Positions 13,198-28,100 of a stretch of DNA of 64,000 nt are shown in pieces. The notes beneath the pieces were generated by a model. That model worked only from the letters and a program-made list of their open reading frames with translations. It was not told where the DNA came from and made no database searches. Source of the DNA: Taenia hydatigena (Eukaryota > Platyhelminthes > Cestoda > Cyclophyllidea > Taeniidae); contig JADWOT020000006.1 in the NCBI GenBank assembly GCA_036345935.2, positions 6,699,543 to 6,763,542 on the forward strand, in the 5' to 3' direction. The translations under genes and the position numbers were made by a program. Positions within the stretch are counted from its first letter, which is position 1; the number at the start of each line of letters is the position of its first letter.

Positions 13198-16100
13198 GTA
13201 AGTGTGTTTGTACTAATCTGCTATTCTGTTTATCTATTTTTAACGATTTTTGTGAATGCTTTCAAGTATTTCTCCTTCCAATGGACGAGCGTGTTTTTCG
13301 CACCACAGGCTTATGTAGGAACAAACTAACCAGTTTACTCGATTTTAGCTTGATTTGTAAAGCTTAAAGCCACATTGTGTAATATATCGGCAATTTCCTA
13401 AACTGTGCTACCGCGTTCATTTCCAGCTGCTATTTAACCATTAAAATGGTATCTACCACTCCCAAGTCTTAAATATTACCATAATAATCCGGAAGTTCCG
13501 CGCTATAATTCGAAAATATGCTCTCAATTTAAATTATCAAACCTTAATAAAATAATTGCATAAAAGCATAACATACTTATTCTCTGTAATACCAGAGCTG
13601 AAGAGCATAGAGAATGCTTGGAGGAAAAAGTGGCCGAATACGCAAAGTACATCAAGCAAATGAAACGTGGCATACTGAACCGCCTGGAACTTGCCGAATG
13701 TCAGACACATACGGTCATAGGTTCGCATTCTTCTAGACTGGCGGAGGCCAGGGAGACGATTTCACGACTTACCACGGAACTTGAACGTACCCGCAAGCAT
13801 TTCGAAGTCGAAAGTCAGCGAATGAAAGAAAAAGTAAATCGCTACTATATTTGATTGCTCTGATAAAGGAGTTGGGGTTATAAATTTGTAAATTTATCCT
13901 CATTTTTTACTTATTCGTACTTAGAATCCAATTGCCTCACCACGAAATCTCCTTTTTAAGTTCCTAAAGCAGTCATTTGCTTATTATCGATGCTAAAATA
14001 TGAGTGATTTTTAAGGCGTGCTTTGTTAATGGGTGAACATATTTAGTAATTGTAGTTAAGGTTTTCTGTTTAGATCGCAATAGATTCAAAGCCACTTTTC
14101 TTGGCACTTGGATCATTTTATTTTGTTCTAAGTACTTTATGCCTCCTTCCATTAGAAATGAAATTCACTATTTTAGCTAGTCAGCGTTCAGCGCGAGTAT
14201 GAATCGTCTATCGAGTCAATTACAGACCAATTGAACAAGGTGCAAAGGCAAAGAGACTCCCATCAAGCAGAACTTCTCGATCTGCGCTCCAAGTTCAAGG
14301 TGAGGACCCAGTAGTTGATCAAGCCGTTCATCAACGTTTTATTGCGCACAATTTAAAAAAAAACAGTGACGGTGTTATTAAACCAAGTCTACTTTAAACA
14401 CTGCGCTAATACCACAAGATCGTTAAAGATTTCTGAAAATTCTCCCGTTTATGTTTCTACCTGGAGTAGCATGAGGCAATTTTCTTTAATCTGTATGGAT
14501 ATGTTTACGAACCTTGGAGACTTAGACGATAGACTACTTAATTGCCCTAAAACCATTCCACCTGCCCCTCTATACGTATGTAGGCTTCAAAAATCTTACA
14601 AGCATTCTTCCCGTTTGAGGCACGTATAACCACTCTCTTCCACAGCCTTGCATATGAAATCACAGGTGACGGCAGAAGTGCGGCAGCAGTTCTCCAATGA
14701 ATCCTCGAATCGTTTCATCCTCTCGTCCATGCGCAACTAAGAAATTGCGTAGAATGATAGATATCCTCACTACTACTGCTTTTTTGATATCGATTCAGGT
14801 GGTAATGGCAAACAGCTCATTAAAGAATCCTAAGTTTACACTGTCTTATGCCATTTACACATAAAACGGACCTGTGGAACTACAAAGTGAATGCAGAAGT
14901 CTACTCTGAGTAACACCATTTCAAAATGGCAGGACTTTTTTTCTGTCACTGCCTTGCAGACTTCAACGCAGATGGCGGCAGAGGCGAAAGCGGCAGCGGA
15001 GAGACTGCGGGAGAAGGAGGCACAGAGAGCTGCTTCGGTGGCGCATTCGGCGGAACTATTGGCAGAGGCGCAGCAGAAGGCCTCACGACACGCCGCTCGC
15101 GCAACCAGCCTGGCCACTGTGGTAGGGCAGTTGCGCGGACAGCTTTCCGAGGGTAATTTTCCTCCGTTACCTCCTAATATTTATTCTCCCAACATCTACT
15201 GCTGAATAAACGTTGCTGCGTAGGCATTTTGCCTTCCGTTCAAGAAAGTCACAGAAGCCTGGATGTGCACAAACTTACCTACCCTCGATAGCTTAGTAAA
15301 GGGATTGATCTCTTCTCATCCCTCCTCTTTGCCTCCGTTTTTATCTGACCCGAGTGGCATAGATTGCAGTCCGTGTTCTATCCACTTGCCTTTGAATTAA
15401 ATCAAGCTCTTGTATTGTGAAAATGGAAACGATTAAAACTCTTGATCATTTGTGCGTATTTAGGGGCGCTCAATTTGGTCTAATCCTTTAGAGCTTTCTC
15501 GCCATTTTCGCTGCTTGAAATTAAGACAATTCCCCTATTTTCCTCTTTAGCCGAGAAAAATCGAGAAGAAACACAGGAACTCCTGAAAAAGGTGACAGAA
15601 AAATCCTTCAACACCGAATCCCTCCTGATCAGCGCGAAGCGCCGGTGCGAGGCTCTGACTACGCGTATAGAGGAACTCGAGGTTGAAAATGGGCGTCTGA
15701 ATGGTGTCATCATTGGTTTGGAGCGGGAGATCTCATGTCTCAAGCAGACTACTTCCAAAGCGTGTGACGACTCTGGGAATTGGCAGCGCGAGTGCGAAAA
15801 AGCAAATGTGAGACTGCGTAGAAATTGCTACTTTAAATTTATAAGTAAAACGTCATCACTGCGATTCGGTTCTGCTTTACTAGATCTTGTTGCTAAGTTC
15901 CTTTAGTATCATAAAAACGGAGGAGGACCGGTGCTTTTTGATAAAATTATGCTTACATTGTTTAGGGAACAGATTAAAAATGGTCACCGACCCTAGGATA
16001 CTTCAACTCATTCCTATGCAGAATGTCAGCAACTAGGTTTGTGTTTATTTTAAACTACCGTAAACTAAGTTGAAATAGGCACATAATAGCACATTCTAAT

Positions 16101-19100
16101 TTACCTTAGTAAATTATTTCGGAATTTGCGCCTATTCAGGTGTAGAAGTCTGGTCGCGTATCAGGGTTTTAAATAACAACAATTTTGAATTGATATTTTG
16201 CATGCTATTTTAAAGGTTCTTTATTGTCACTTAGGAATGCACTATTTATTAAAAAACATGGGATTCCTCTCATTCATTCAAGGTGGAGACGAGAGAAAGA
16301 TGTTGGTTTTGTCTATTGAATAGACGCAGGTCTCAACACTGTTTTGCGCGATACGAGCTTCAAATATCTGGCGCTCAGCTACAATTTATTGCTGATTTGA
16401 AGGTGTGGTTGCACTTTCACATTTCTATCCTCCAACCTTTAACTACACAGCAATTTATCGCTCCATCTTTAAGGTTTCATTGACGCCTCCTATTGATTGA
16501 AACACTTGATAATATTTTTTTAATGCTATAAATGTATTTAAGGGATAACATTTGCTTAATTTTCCACGTGTTCAAGCAAAAGTTGTTCTCGGTAATCTTG
16601 GGAATTACGAACAATGTTGTCCAATGTGTGTTATAGAAGTAGGCTTGATTACTTCCTGTTATTGTTACAACTTTTCTCTCTGACTTCTTCCACAGCACAC
16701 AAGTGCTACAGAGTAATGTCAATTTTGTTAAATGCCGTTCGTTTCGGTACATGGCTCCTCTTCTCTAGTAAATTGGTTGTTTTGTAAACACAAGCAAAGA
16801 GTGTTTAACTAAGAAACGACCTCAAGTGGTATGCAATGTAAAACCTTTTGTGTTGAGAAGTCCACATTAATGAACGAGAAACAAGCACCTCTCCGGCATC
16901 GTTGATTACAGCTTGTAATGGTACAGCACTCCTTCACGAGAAACCGCAAACACACACACACAAGCGGTTACCTAGGACAAGATGTATTTTCGTTTGGTAA
17001 GTACAATCATGTAAGGGCATCGAAGCGTTAGCTGCTTTACCGAAGAAACCGGAAAATATGGCCTTGTTTGTGTAAAAAAGTGGAAATATCTCATCTACTC
17101 AGCATCTGCCAATCTCAGTCTTCTTGACGCCTTCAGTTTATGCTTCTGAAGTGAAACGAACTCAAACTAAAATGAGTCTTTCATGCGACGATAGCGAGGT
17201 AACCGATTGTTTCTGTGTGAATTTTACAATATATGATAAATGACTTCAAAAAGCTCTTCAAAATATTTTATCTACTGAAATAATCGGCATTACAACCTCC
17301 GTCTTCTTCCAACGAGACAATTCCGCTCCTTCCACTCGTCCCCGCTTCTGCCTCGGCTTTGTTTCAGAATCATCCATTTCAGACAATATTGTTGGTTTAA
17401 AGAACAGGCGATGGCCATTTTTTGGAGAAATATGATGATAATAAGGGGGGACGAAGCAAGACAGTACCTTCATTCTGGCTAATTGACCAGCCATGGCTCT
17501 TTCGGAAGAAGGGATGTTTACTGTGCGTGTTCAAGTTATGCTGCGTCAGATGGGTGAGGTCCAGCTGTAATTGCTTCCCTTTCAGCAAAAAATTTGTGGT
17601 GGACAACTGCATGTGAAGTTCATCACATGCAAAGCAGACGGTTATGAGGTCGATATGCTTCAGGCTCTAGAAGAGCATGGCAGGTAGCCGTACGTGTTTT
17701 TATTGGCAGAATTCACATGTATCCACTAACTGTTTTTAGACCTCTTTCCTTTATACACATCTTTCTAGTTAACCAATTGTTTATTCGCTATTACTGGTCA
17801 GGACGAAGAGGATAAATCGGCCACATTGGAAGAGTTACTGGTAACCGGATCCGTTTCCCTCGGCAGAATTAATTAATAATCTGGGCAAACCTAAGCTAAC
17901 ATCATTCTCACTTGCCATAGCTTATGTGCACCTTTTCTGAGTCCTTTTTAATTCCATTCCCTCCAGAAAACTGATAAAACAATATCTTAACTCCCGCAAA
18001 TAGATCAGCCAGGCTAATTGGTCGTCACAAGTGGTAACACTCATAATGTAAACCAGTTTAAGCACACCTCGAACCGTGAATAATGACTTCCACAAAAGGA
18101 TGCGTAGCATACAATGGGATAATTTTTTGCCAAGCAGTTGACACTTTTCCTTCGTTAAGAATGTCCTTTTTAATTTGAAGTGGGAGAGCATCTATTGGAT
18201 TCAGTGAATTCGGATTAGGAGTTCGCGTTGGCACTTAGAGGTGGCTTCTTGAGCCCCTCATACAGGAACTAAACATTAACAAACCTACTGTTTGACTTCA
18301 TTCGATTCCAAAAGATTTTAAATCTTCAAAGTGTTTCTAGGATCAATTTGCTAACATAAATGAATCACAACACTGTGGCTACTAGATAGGCTATAGAGAA
18401 ACTGACCGAAAAACTTATCATGGGAACACGGAACCACTGGCAGAAAAGACAGGTCACTGCCTACATGTTTTAACTACGCCATCTGCTTCTGTTTTCATCC
18501 CTTCCTGTCTCACAAGACCAAAGTGAAAGAACTGACTGCGGCGTTGATTAGTGCCTCGGCTCAGCGCGAGTCAACAGCGGAGATGGAACAAGTGGCGGAG
18601 CTTCAAGCGGAGATACGTGCACTGCGACAGCAGACAGTAGAGTTCGCAGCACTTCAGACTGAGACGGCAGAGGTGCGGGCAGCAGAGGAGGCGGATCGAC
18701 TGCGCGTCCTCCGCTCCTGCATTGAGCGCGAACTGCGTCCTCACCTTGACAGTGCTAATGAGCGCAGTGATTGTCTCGTCAAACGAGTTGATGTACGTGA
18801 GCTTTGAGGATTTAGTAATGGTGAATTTGTTTCCCAAACGAACGGGCGAACTGTTTTGGGGTTTGCCTTTGAGAGGGAATATGGCCTTACTGTCAGATAA
18901 AGGCAACTCTATCTGAGTAGCAAATGAAGCGGCTCATCGATGAGTGTGGTGATGACAACGGTAGCAATTGTGACTTAAGTTTGCAAACGTCTTCAAAATC
19001 GAGGTGAATTCGGTCACAGGGGAAGTTTGGCACCGCCGGATCTAAATTGTCGTATTTTTAGACGTCAACTGTGTCAACTGATTTGTGCGCTTTCATATTG

Positions 19101-22100
19101 GAAGGAGGGCGAATCCTTCATTAGAACAAGTGAATAGAAGTAATGTTATTATCAAGCTTTTATCATGCATTTTCAAAGAAACTCGAACAAAGTTGTGCAA
19201 AATGAGTATAACTTCAAAGAGACCCTGGATGTAGTGCAACAAACGATTTATTGTTCATCGTGATCGCTTTAGGATCCTAGAATTATCAGCATTAGACCCC
19301 ATATTTTAAAGACATATAGTGCTAGAGTGATGAGAACCACCTGAGCTACTGTCCTGTTTAATGATGCACGGAATTTCTTTTATTTGAAATCAAAGTGGTC
19401 AGGGTTTCTTTTGTAAATTCTAATGAGTGCTACTTGTAAGACGGTAGTAGCACGGTCCACGCTTAAGGATCTAGGAATCCATAGAAGCTTGTGAGTTGGT
19501 TTATTTCGTGTTTAGTCGCTCAGTCCGGCCACCTCCATCGAAATGTCGCTGAGAAGTTTTACCCATAGTAAGGGCAAATAACTAATCAAATAAAGAAATG
19601 TTTTTAATCACAGAATGGAACATTCATATCTTCTTACGAATCTTTTGTACACGCAATGCATATCAGGAATTTTGCAATTTTAGCACGCATAGTTAGGTAT
19701 GAGTTGATCTGAGTGTAACGATTGGACTACTGAAAGCCTCGAGTGATGAGTGAGCCTAGGATCCTGACATTGATTTTATTTCTATGATTATCAAAGTTGC
19801 ATTTACTGTCTACGAGCATAATAGACTTTAACGTCAATTTAGAATATTCTTTCCAACCAACTTCGGGTCGTCTAGCGACCAACGACACAGAGAATGTGGG
19901 CAACATAATGGAATGAGTGGATAAACCATGTGTCGAGGTTTTATCAGAAGCCAAAGCTATGGGGATGGTTTTTTTGTGAAAATGCAGAAAGAAATGAATT
20001 GTTCCTACTCACAATTGAGTGAGGGGTTTTTTGGACATCTTCTGTTGATAAAGTTATCCAGATTGATGTGTAAGGAGGAAGACATGCTAGTGAGCAAAGA
20101 GTGCTAGTCTTTCATCACTATTGAAGTTTCAGTTAGTAAGGGTTTCGATGGAACTCAAGTATTTTAGAATCGGCATTCCAAGGTCAGTTTCGATTGTGAG
20201 AGGCTCGTGATTGGAACTGAGAACCACATGAATTCGGTTGATAATTAAATCAAGTAATATTTTCTACCGCAATCACTCGGTTTCTCATAAGGTCGTAGGG
20301 TGAGGTACCACCAGTACCTAGACGTCTAACTCTTGCTCATTTTCAATAGAAAAATAGGGAGGGTTTATTAATTCAAAATAGACTAAAAGCGTTCACTAGT
20401 TTGACAGCATATTTTACTTGGAGAGCATAATGCATCTCAGGCTCCCTTATCATCAGATCAGCGAATTATCATTCATTTGAATGTAAAAATTGGTGAAAGG
20501 ATAAGTTAACTCGTGTTTGCTAGTTTCATATAATTCTTTATCTACAGCAAAAGGATGAACGTGTCTGCTCGTAAAGAAATTGCGAAGGAGGTAATGAGCC
20601 CTACCTCATGTCAGTGCATATTTCTCAACTTTGAAGATAAGGGAAAAAGCCTTTCCAGCTAGCAGAAGAAAGTGCAAGTTAGCCTACAAAAGTAAATCGC
20701 CCTTACTTTGTGCGAATTTTTAGACTCCTATTAAGAACTAGTAGCCATTCAGGCACCCATTAGGCAACTACAAATGGTTAGTCCTGACTGTGCTAAGCTC
20801 TATTGAAACCTCCCCCTTCTCCCCAAATCTACCAGAAGATATTACAAGCGCTGATTTACTTCAGTGGCTGCCAGAAACAACTTGCATGCCTCACAAACGA
20901 GACTCTAAACTAGTTAGAATTTTCCCAGATGACTTGGCAGACTTTTTTGTACTATGTACCGGTTTAGCAGACCAAACTTCTCTTTAAGTTCCCAAGCCGA
21001 ATTAGCTGATTGCCATAATTTTTTAGTTCGATTATATTGGTACACGCAGCACTAACTTAAACCTAATAAGAGTGTAATTTTTTGTGTCCCTTTTCCCCAT
21101 GCTAACACGTGTGTGCGCGCAGTTGTTTCCTTCCGGAGTGGTCACTGGCCGGCATTGGTCTTAACTCATCAGCGCATCGGTGACTAGCACTGATCTCATG
21201 ATAAACTTTAAATCGGATGAGTTGTTTACTCCAAACATGAACAACTGAAGGGTCGGAGGTCTCCATAATCGATCTTAAAACTCCTCATTTGGTTAGTGCG
21301 TACAATTATTTTTATGCATGATGAACTCCCAACCACCACTTCCGTTGCCGCGTCAAGGCAAGAGCAGATGTCCCTGGTCCGTTATTCACAGCAAGTTGAA
21401 GCATAAAATTATCTCACAGAGTGGTAATTACGTGTCAAGGTCCAGCATAAAAATCGCGCCAGGATCAGGTGGTTGTGTCGATCATCGTACCGTCGCAACA
21501 GGCCAGCGGTGCAGGTGCACTAAGCTAGCCTGTGCAAGCACGTTTATATGCGCACTTGTGGTCTTATATTTACCCTCTACTGTTGAAAAACAGGCAGTGT
21601 TAGCTCTGGGTGCTCATTTATGACCCTGAACCACCTTTCAAGTGCAAATTAATCTACTTCAGCAGACTTAAGTGCTACTGAGGATTCAAGAGTCATGGTT
21701 CAAAATGGTTTGAGGCTCCTTGAAGAGATTTAAGTAATATCAGAACATACTTACTTCTTTAATAGTGAAACAAATTGTGGTAAAAATACTCTAAATATGC
21801 TAAAGTTCTATTAGCAATTAAAAAGAAATAAGATGGGAATCGTGTCGTGTTTATTTAGGTAAATCACTACATTATCCTGAAGTGACCTTAGTTACTCCTT
21901 ACGCCCTTATAACGCGTGCATGCACAGAAGTAGCCTTAATATTGACGTATGGGAGGGCTTGGAGACCAGCAGAATAATTGACACGCGTGGAGCTCCGTGT
22001 CACCATGATGAAAGGCAAATTATGAAAGACCAAGAAGGTCCTCGCAGTAAAATAATGATCCAGATACGACCTAATTCCTACAGTGCAACAATCAGTACCC

Positions 22101-25100
22101 TTTCCAAAGCATTGATTTAGCATGAAGGACGTGCAGAAATTAGCGTCTTTTGAGGAAGGAAATGTGCCGCTTTTCTTAATTGCTCTTAATTTGCAGTTTG
22201 GTGAGAGGCTTCTGACCCAGAGTTTTTTAAATAATGCTGCAACAGAAGGTGTACTTTTCAAAATGTCAGTTCGTGTTTCCGTTCCTTCCTTCTTCATCCT
22301 CTGGCACTTTCGCTGGTTAATGGGCTGTGCTTGGGTTGAGACAAGCCATTGAACTATGCTTGTGAAGTAGGATCCAAGGATCAAGAACCTAAGTAATTTG
22401 ATCTACTCACTTGGATGTGAGAAACTCCTTGAGTACATTTCGAATCCATTCGCACTTTTCTGACCATTTTCTCGATTTTTTTACTTATTCTCTCGAATTG
22501 CTGTTCTACCGAAAGTAGATGGCCATTGAGGAGGTGGCTAGTTTCCCCGATAATGCCCTGGATGTTTACAATGCGTGCTTAAAATTGTCTTCCAAAATTA
22601 TTTACAAAACTATTACAGAGAATCTCTCATACTCATTGCTCTTTTCGAGCATAAAATTTTGTCTTGTGAGAGTAGTTCCCACAACTGCGTTTTACTCCTT
22701 CTAGCTACCAGGTCTTCTATTATCAGTATCCACTTCAAAGCATCGAGTGCTTTGCATTGGCTCCTACTTTGGCGTAGAGTAACTTCAGTATCGAAACAGA
22801 TTTAAATTTTAAAACTGCGGAAAATTCTGCCGAGAGTAAGGAGACGTCCTTTTGACCTGGTTACCAGCACTTTTCACTGCATTCCAGGCCATGGGAGATC
22901 AAATGGACACACAACACACACAAAAAATGAACCCCAAAGTTGGGCCAAGATGAACTGGGTTGGCTCCCCACGGGTACAAAATTTGCTGAGGTAAAGGTAA
23001 CTCGAATCGGAGTTAGTTATGAAGGTCGCGATTGTGGTTCCTATTTATGACCAGCATCGAAAATTGTGTGTGTGCAACGTGTGTGGCATTTTTTCGCATC
23101 CCATAAAATCTAGGGCACGGTAAGTAATCTTTGCAGGCTTCTTGCATAACAACCTCAGCTCATATCGTACTGCTACCTGTCCATGTACCGTCACAAAGTA
23201 ATTGAGTGTTCATGAATCATGTTTTAAGCAAATTCACCTACTTGAGGCTTAATGGTGGATGAGGTAGGGCAGATTAATTTTCCACGTATCACCACATTCC
23301 ACTAACAACCAATCAAATTTGCCCTCTCAAACTTGTAGGAGAACAATGCAGCTAACATAACTCCACTTTGGCACTGGTCAACAAATGTTGCCTCAGTAAC
23401 TTCTTAGGATGGGATTACACCAGTTCTGACATCGTCAGACGTGTCTAAATAAAAGTTGCTCTCTTCCCCTCCATCTTTACCAAGTTATAATGAGGCTGCT
23501 CCGATGTACAATTGTTTAGTCGTTTTCTTTATAAATAGCCCAAAGTTGTCGAATTATAAAGCCTATAATCACATTCTCAGGCTCCATTAAAAATTCAATT
23601 GTAACTGCGCTGCAGTACTTCGGCTATCTGGTTAATGGTGAATTGGGTCAGCCCCGACTTAAACATTTTGGATCATAATTTTTCCAAGTTCAAGGGTCAC
23701 TAAACAAGTAAAATATGACCAGAAACATGACAGAAGAACAAAGTTATCCAACTGTCCAACTGAAGCTGACAGGCTTCCAATGCTTAGTCGAAAGTCTCTT
23801 TCCTAATTGCCCTGGAGACGCAATTCTCCCATTGTAACGAAATCGCTCCCCTTACACTCTCAAAACCAAATATTTCTTCTGCGACTGAAAAAACTAACCC
23901 AGTGGTAATTTAAAAGCGTTGAGTTAAAAGGGCCAAAAAGTGGTGGATAATGGAGTTTATGACCTTTACATATGTGTCTGGCATCACAGATTCCCTAAAC
24001 CTTTCCTTTGCCAGTGCGCATGATGACCGGTTGTACCAAGTAAGAGTAAGGTATTTCTGGATCTGAGGCTAATGAACGTTTTAATTATGTCATCATAGTG
24101 GAATTCAAATAAAACAAATCTGTCTGTAATGGCGTATTTTGCTCTGAGGCCTTGGTTGCATGTGTTACTGATAAGAAAGTAATAAATAAAATCATATCTT
24201 TATCTAACTAATTACATTCAGCCAGACTGCAGCCGACAGATTTTCTGCTCGTAAGTTATCATTTTGCTTCATAGTCAAGACTACATCGTCAGTGCACGCA
24301 GTAAGTTGCCGGCTTTCTCTTACCCTTTATACAGGCCCTCTGTCAAGAACGGGATATTCTGCTCCTTCAACTCTCGGAACAGCAGTCAATGGAGAACGAG
24401 TGGGAGAGTTTCTTGGATGGAATCGAGAGCCTCATAGACCGCCTCATTAGTAGTGTGCGGCATGAGGAGAAGGTGATGAAGTACGAAATGTCCATTCAAA
24501 AAACGGCCAATGAGAAACTTGTGCAAGAGGTAATCTCTTACTCATTCTCTGCTCTTTGAATGTAGATTTGGGCATTATTTTAAACCCTTTTGTCCTCCCA
24601 TTTTGGTCAATTTATTAACCCTGAGGGGAAGTGGTGTGATTTTCCATTTCAGCAAAGTTGTCGCTTGTGGAATTTTGCTTTGATTAATTGCCATGCTAGT
24701 TAATTTAAGCACAATCCTGGTGTGAGTCACTATTTCAACCTCGATTCATGATAGCCTTTTGAAGGAATAATGCCTTCGCATGGTGATTCCTTCAGACGCA
24801 GCGCCCTTACTCACCCAACACATAATGTCCAAACCATTATCTCCTATTTTGATAGATTGTGCTAATTTTTTTACTTATTTTGAACACATTAATTAGTTCT
24901 CTGATGCGATTTTTGGGAGACATGGCAAAAAAGGCATAAAACTGCATTTATGGCTAAAGTTGAGACAATTTAGAAAGCAAAGGCAGAATAATTGGCGATG
25001 CGAAAATTTGTTCCTCATTTGAAGCCATTGTTTGCTGATGTCACTAGAAAACGAGTTTCATGCAAATGCTTGCATGAATTTTTGCATCATTACAACTTTT

Positions 25101-28100
25101 CGATCTATAAGTCTGGAACATGAGGAAATTGAAGCCACGGGGCCATAGAGGCCAGTGAGAACAGTGGATGATACTTGATATTGAATGGGTAGAGTTTAAA
25201 AAGACCACCTTTCCAAACAAATTTCGCGAAGTTATTCCTATTACACCCTCCTGTTATATTTTCATTTCACGTCAGGTAATTCTCCTCCCAACATTATCTA
25301 TGTTAAGATCCATTTATTTTGTTTGACGTAATTTAGTAGTTCAAAAACAAACTCTGGACTTCATCGTAGAAATAAAGATAGCTCTGTTCAAGTTTATGCT
25401 TACTCCTTGCATTGAAGCGAAAGCAACGATTATATGAGGCATCGTAATTTATTCACATAGGTTTGAGTAGACAATTTGTCTATCACCATAGTCCCAGGAG
25501 TCCCAAATTGAATATCAGGGAATCCGGGATGTGAAATGACTTAAAATGCTGATAAAGTTGAAGATAAGGTGGAATTGAGATGGTTTTGAACTCCCTCTGG
25601 ATGAATAAGATATGAATGTGGAAGTAAGGCAACAAACTTATACAGGATTATTTCACATGATAAAGCATTTAAATCCGTAATAATGATCAAGCAAAAGGCT
25701 TTGTTATGCACGCGGTAAAAGGAATGAAAAGGGAAGCTATTGCCTCGAACGAATCGCTCAGTACATGTGGGGAATAAAAGGCGCAAAACGAATCTCTGAC
25801 CATGGCAAAAATGTACATTTGGTGGCCAGTTAAAAATTTGTAACCAAAAAAGACGCCATGTATGGAGTGAGCCCTTAAAATGGCTTCACCCGAAATCCGA
25901 ATGTTTTCGACTACTCAAACTCCTGCAAACAATCGGCATGTCGCAAAGATTGCGCTATTCAGTTACTGAAATGACTTGGAAGCGTAAAGGCCCCTTTATG
26001 TAAACTAATCTTCCTGAATTGGTATAAACAACCAAATTGAACGCCACTGGTCCGAGAGCCCTTAGTCAGCCTGACTAGTGTGCTTTAAGAGGAAACGGAA
26101 GTGACGACTAAGCTACCATTACCAAAATAATCTTATCAATTTGTGAACGGATAGTGCATGTTATTTGAAGTGCAAAAAAACTTGTTTAGGAGTACAATAA
26201 GTTCACAAACGGAAAAGTGATGCGCTCCAACGAACTGGGTGAACACTTATTTGCTCGTTTCAGCTGAAAGTTGACAAGGTCCAAATTGATAACCTGACGG
26301 CTGATCGAAATGCCCTGTGGAGGTCCCTGAAGGAGCGTATCAGTAATGTAGAAAGCTGGAACCGAGACATGGGCCGCCTTCAGGGGGAGCTTGCGGAGGC
26401 CCGCAAAAACCTCCACAGTGTCGCGAATGAGCGTGAAACCGCTCTCACCTCGTTACGTCGGGTGGAGCAGTGTTTGGACCAGCAAAAGGTGGCCTTCTGC
26501 GATCGAATCATGGAGCTGGAGACGCAAGTTAAAAATCGTGAATGCGAAGTAGGTAGAGGACCTATTTTATGGCATTAAATTTAGACAAACTACGCTATCC
26601 TAACGGTTATATCACCATGAATTGAACACCTCCCTGTCTTTTTCCATTGTTCTCTAGCGATAAAATATACCAAGAGCTGCGTGGGAGGCAATTAAATTGC
26701 AAAAGATCCTGCAATACCCAGTGTTGGGTGTGTGTTTTGCGTGAGTAACGTATCGTCACACGAGTGTCCGCCCACTATGACTCTACAGACTCTATAAAGT
26801 GGCGAACGCAATGCACCATCCACCTGAAAACCCGTGGCATTTTTACCAGTGGTTGTTTTCGGGTCTTTGGGCGACCCATCACCAAATTGGATAATTTCAC
26901 AGTGTTGGTTCGCCCTTATATCGTGAAAACACGCCACGGCAGCTTAAATACCCTTCATCTATGGTTTGATTACCTAATTTATGAAGCGGAATTCCGGCTT
27001 GCCAAGCTTTACTAAGACGAAAGCATTTCGGATCGTTCCGCCAATTTGTTTGCGCCATAGACATTATTAAATCCCTTTTAAAAGGCTTCTAGTTAATTTC
27101 CTTGTACTACTGTTAACCCAGAATTTAATTGTAAAATTCCTCTCTTTACTTGAATCGTAACCGTCTCACATTGTGTTCATCAGCCAAGCACTACTCGTAC
27201 TTTCAGCTGTGCGTACTGCTGCAGCAATTGCATAGCGCAATGCATTATTAGCAAGCAGCATTTCATTGGCGACTATTCCAAACACAGGGTAACGAGGAGG
27301 CAACATTAAATGCCGTGGTACTTTAGAAAAGTAGAAATTTTACACCTAATAGACTGCGATTGTTGGTTGGATGGATCAAATGGAAGGCACTTTTGCGCTG
27401 CTTGGCTGGCAACCAAAAAGGGGGCATAACAGTGATGCTAAGCGGTACACTGAACGCAAATTCGTGTACTGCCGACTTCCATGAGGAAAATAATGCCTCC
27501 AGTTTCGTTTGCCAATTCCCTTTGTGCGCAGGGAAAACATTGAGCCGAGAAAAAGCTGATGTTACGTTAACTATGCAGCTATGTAGCAAGCCAACTTGGT
27601 TCGGTCTTATCATCACGCGTTGCAAATGATGAATGCGCCGATTCTTCGTGTCGTCATGAGTTTTTGACCCCAAACTGGCTTGATTCTGGCTCAAGTGAAT
27701 TTCATTAAGGCGTCATCGCCAATCTCTTGGCTAGTCACTGGTAAATTGTTGTCTCGTATAGAAGATGCCATAAATATTATTCTTTGGAAGAGTAGAGGGG
27801 ATTATGAAAAAAAAGAAGCATTTTCCTTTGATCAGTTCTTAATTAATGGTCCTACAGTGCTTTTTACTTTCCAAATCTGAATTTCTTCCTCAACATCAAT
27901 TGTGATTGGGCACTTTTACGTTACGCAATCATTGCTAGGACTTAAAAGCGTCCATCAATTAGCACCACTGTTTCTGGAACCCAAACTTCTGAGTTTTGAT
28001 GCAAAGAGAGAAATACATAATTTGTAGTAGATTTCACTCCTCTTCCATATTTCTCAACCATGAACTGAAATCATCTTATCCTTTTACAAAGATACATTAA

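Noticed and set aside
14926..15156. Gly-rich frame overlapping coiled-coil exon 5
   Set aside because: It is a shadow of the real Ala/Glu-rich exon in another frame; splice phase and coil pattern support the other frame.
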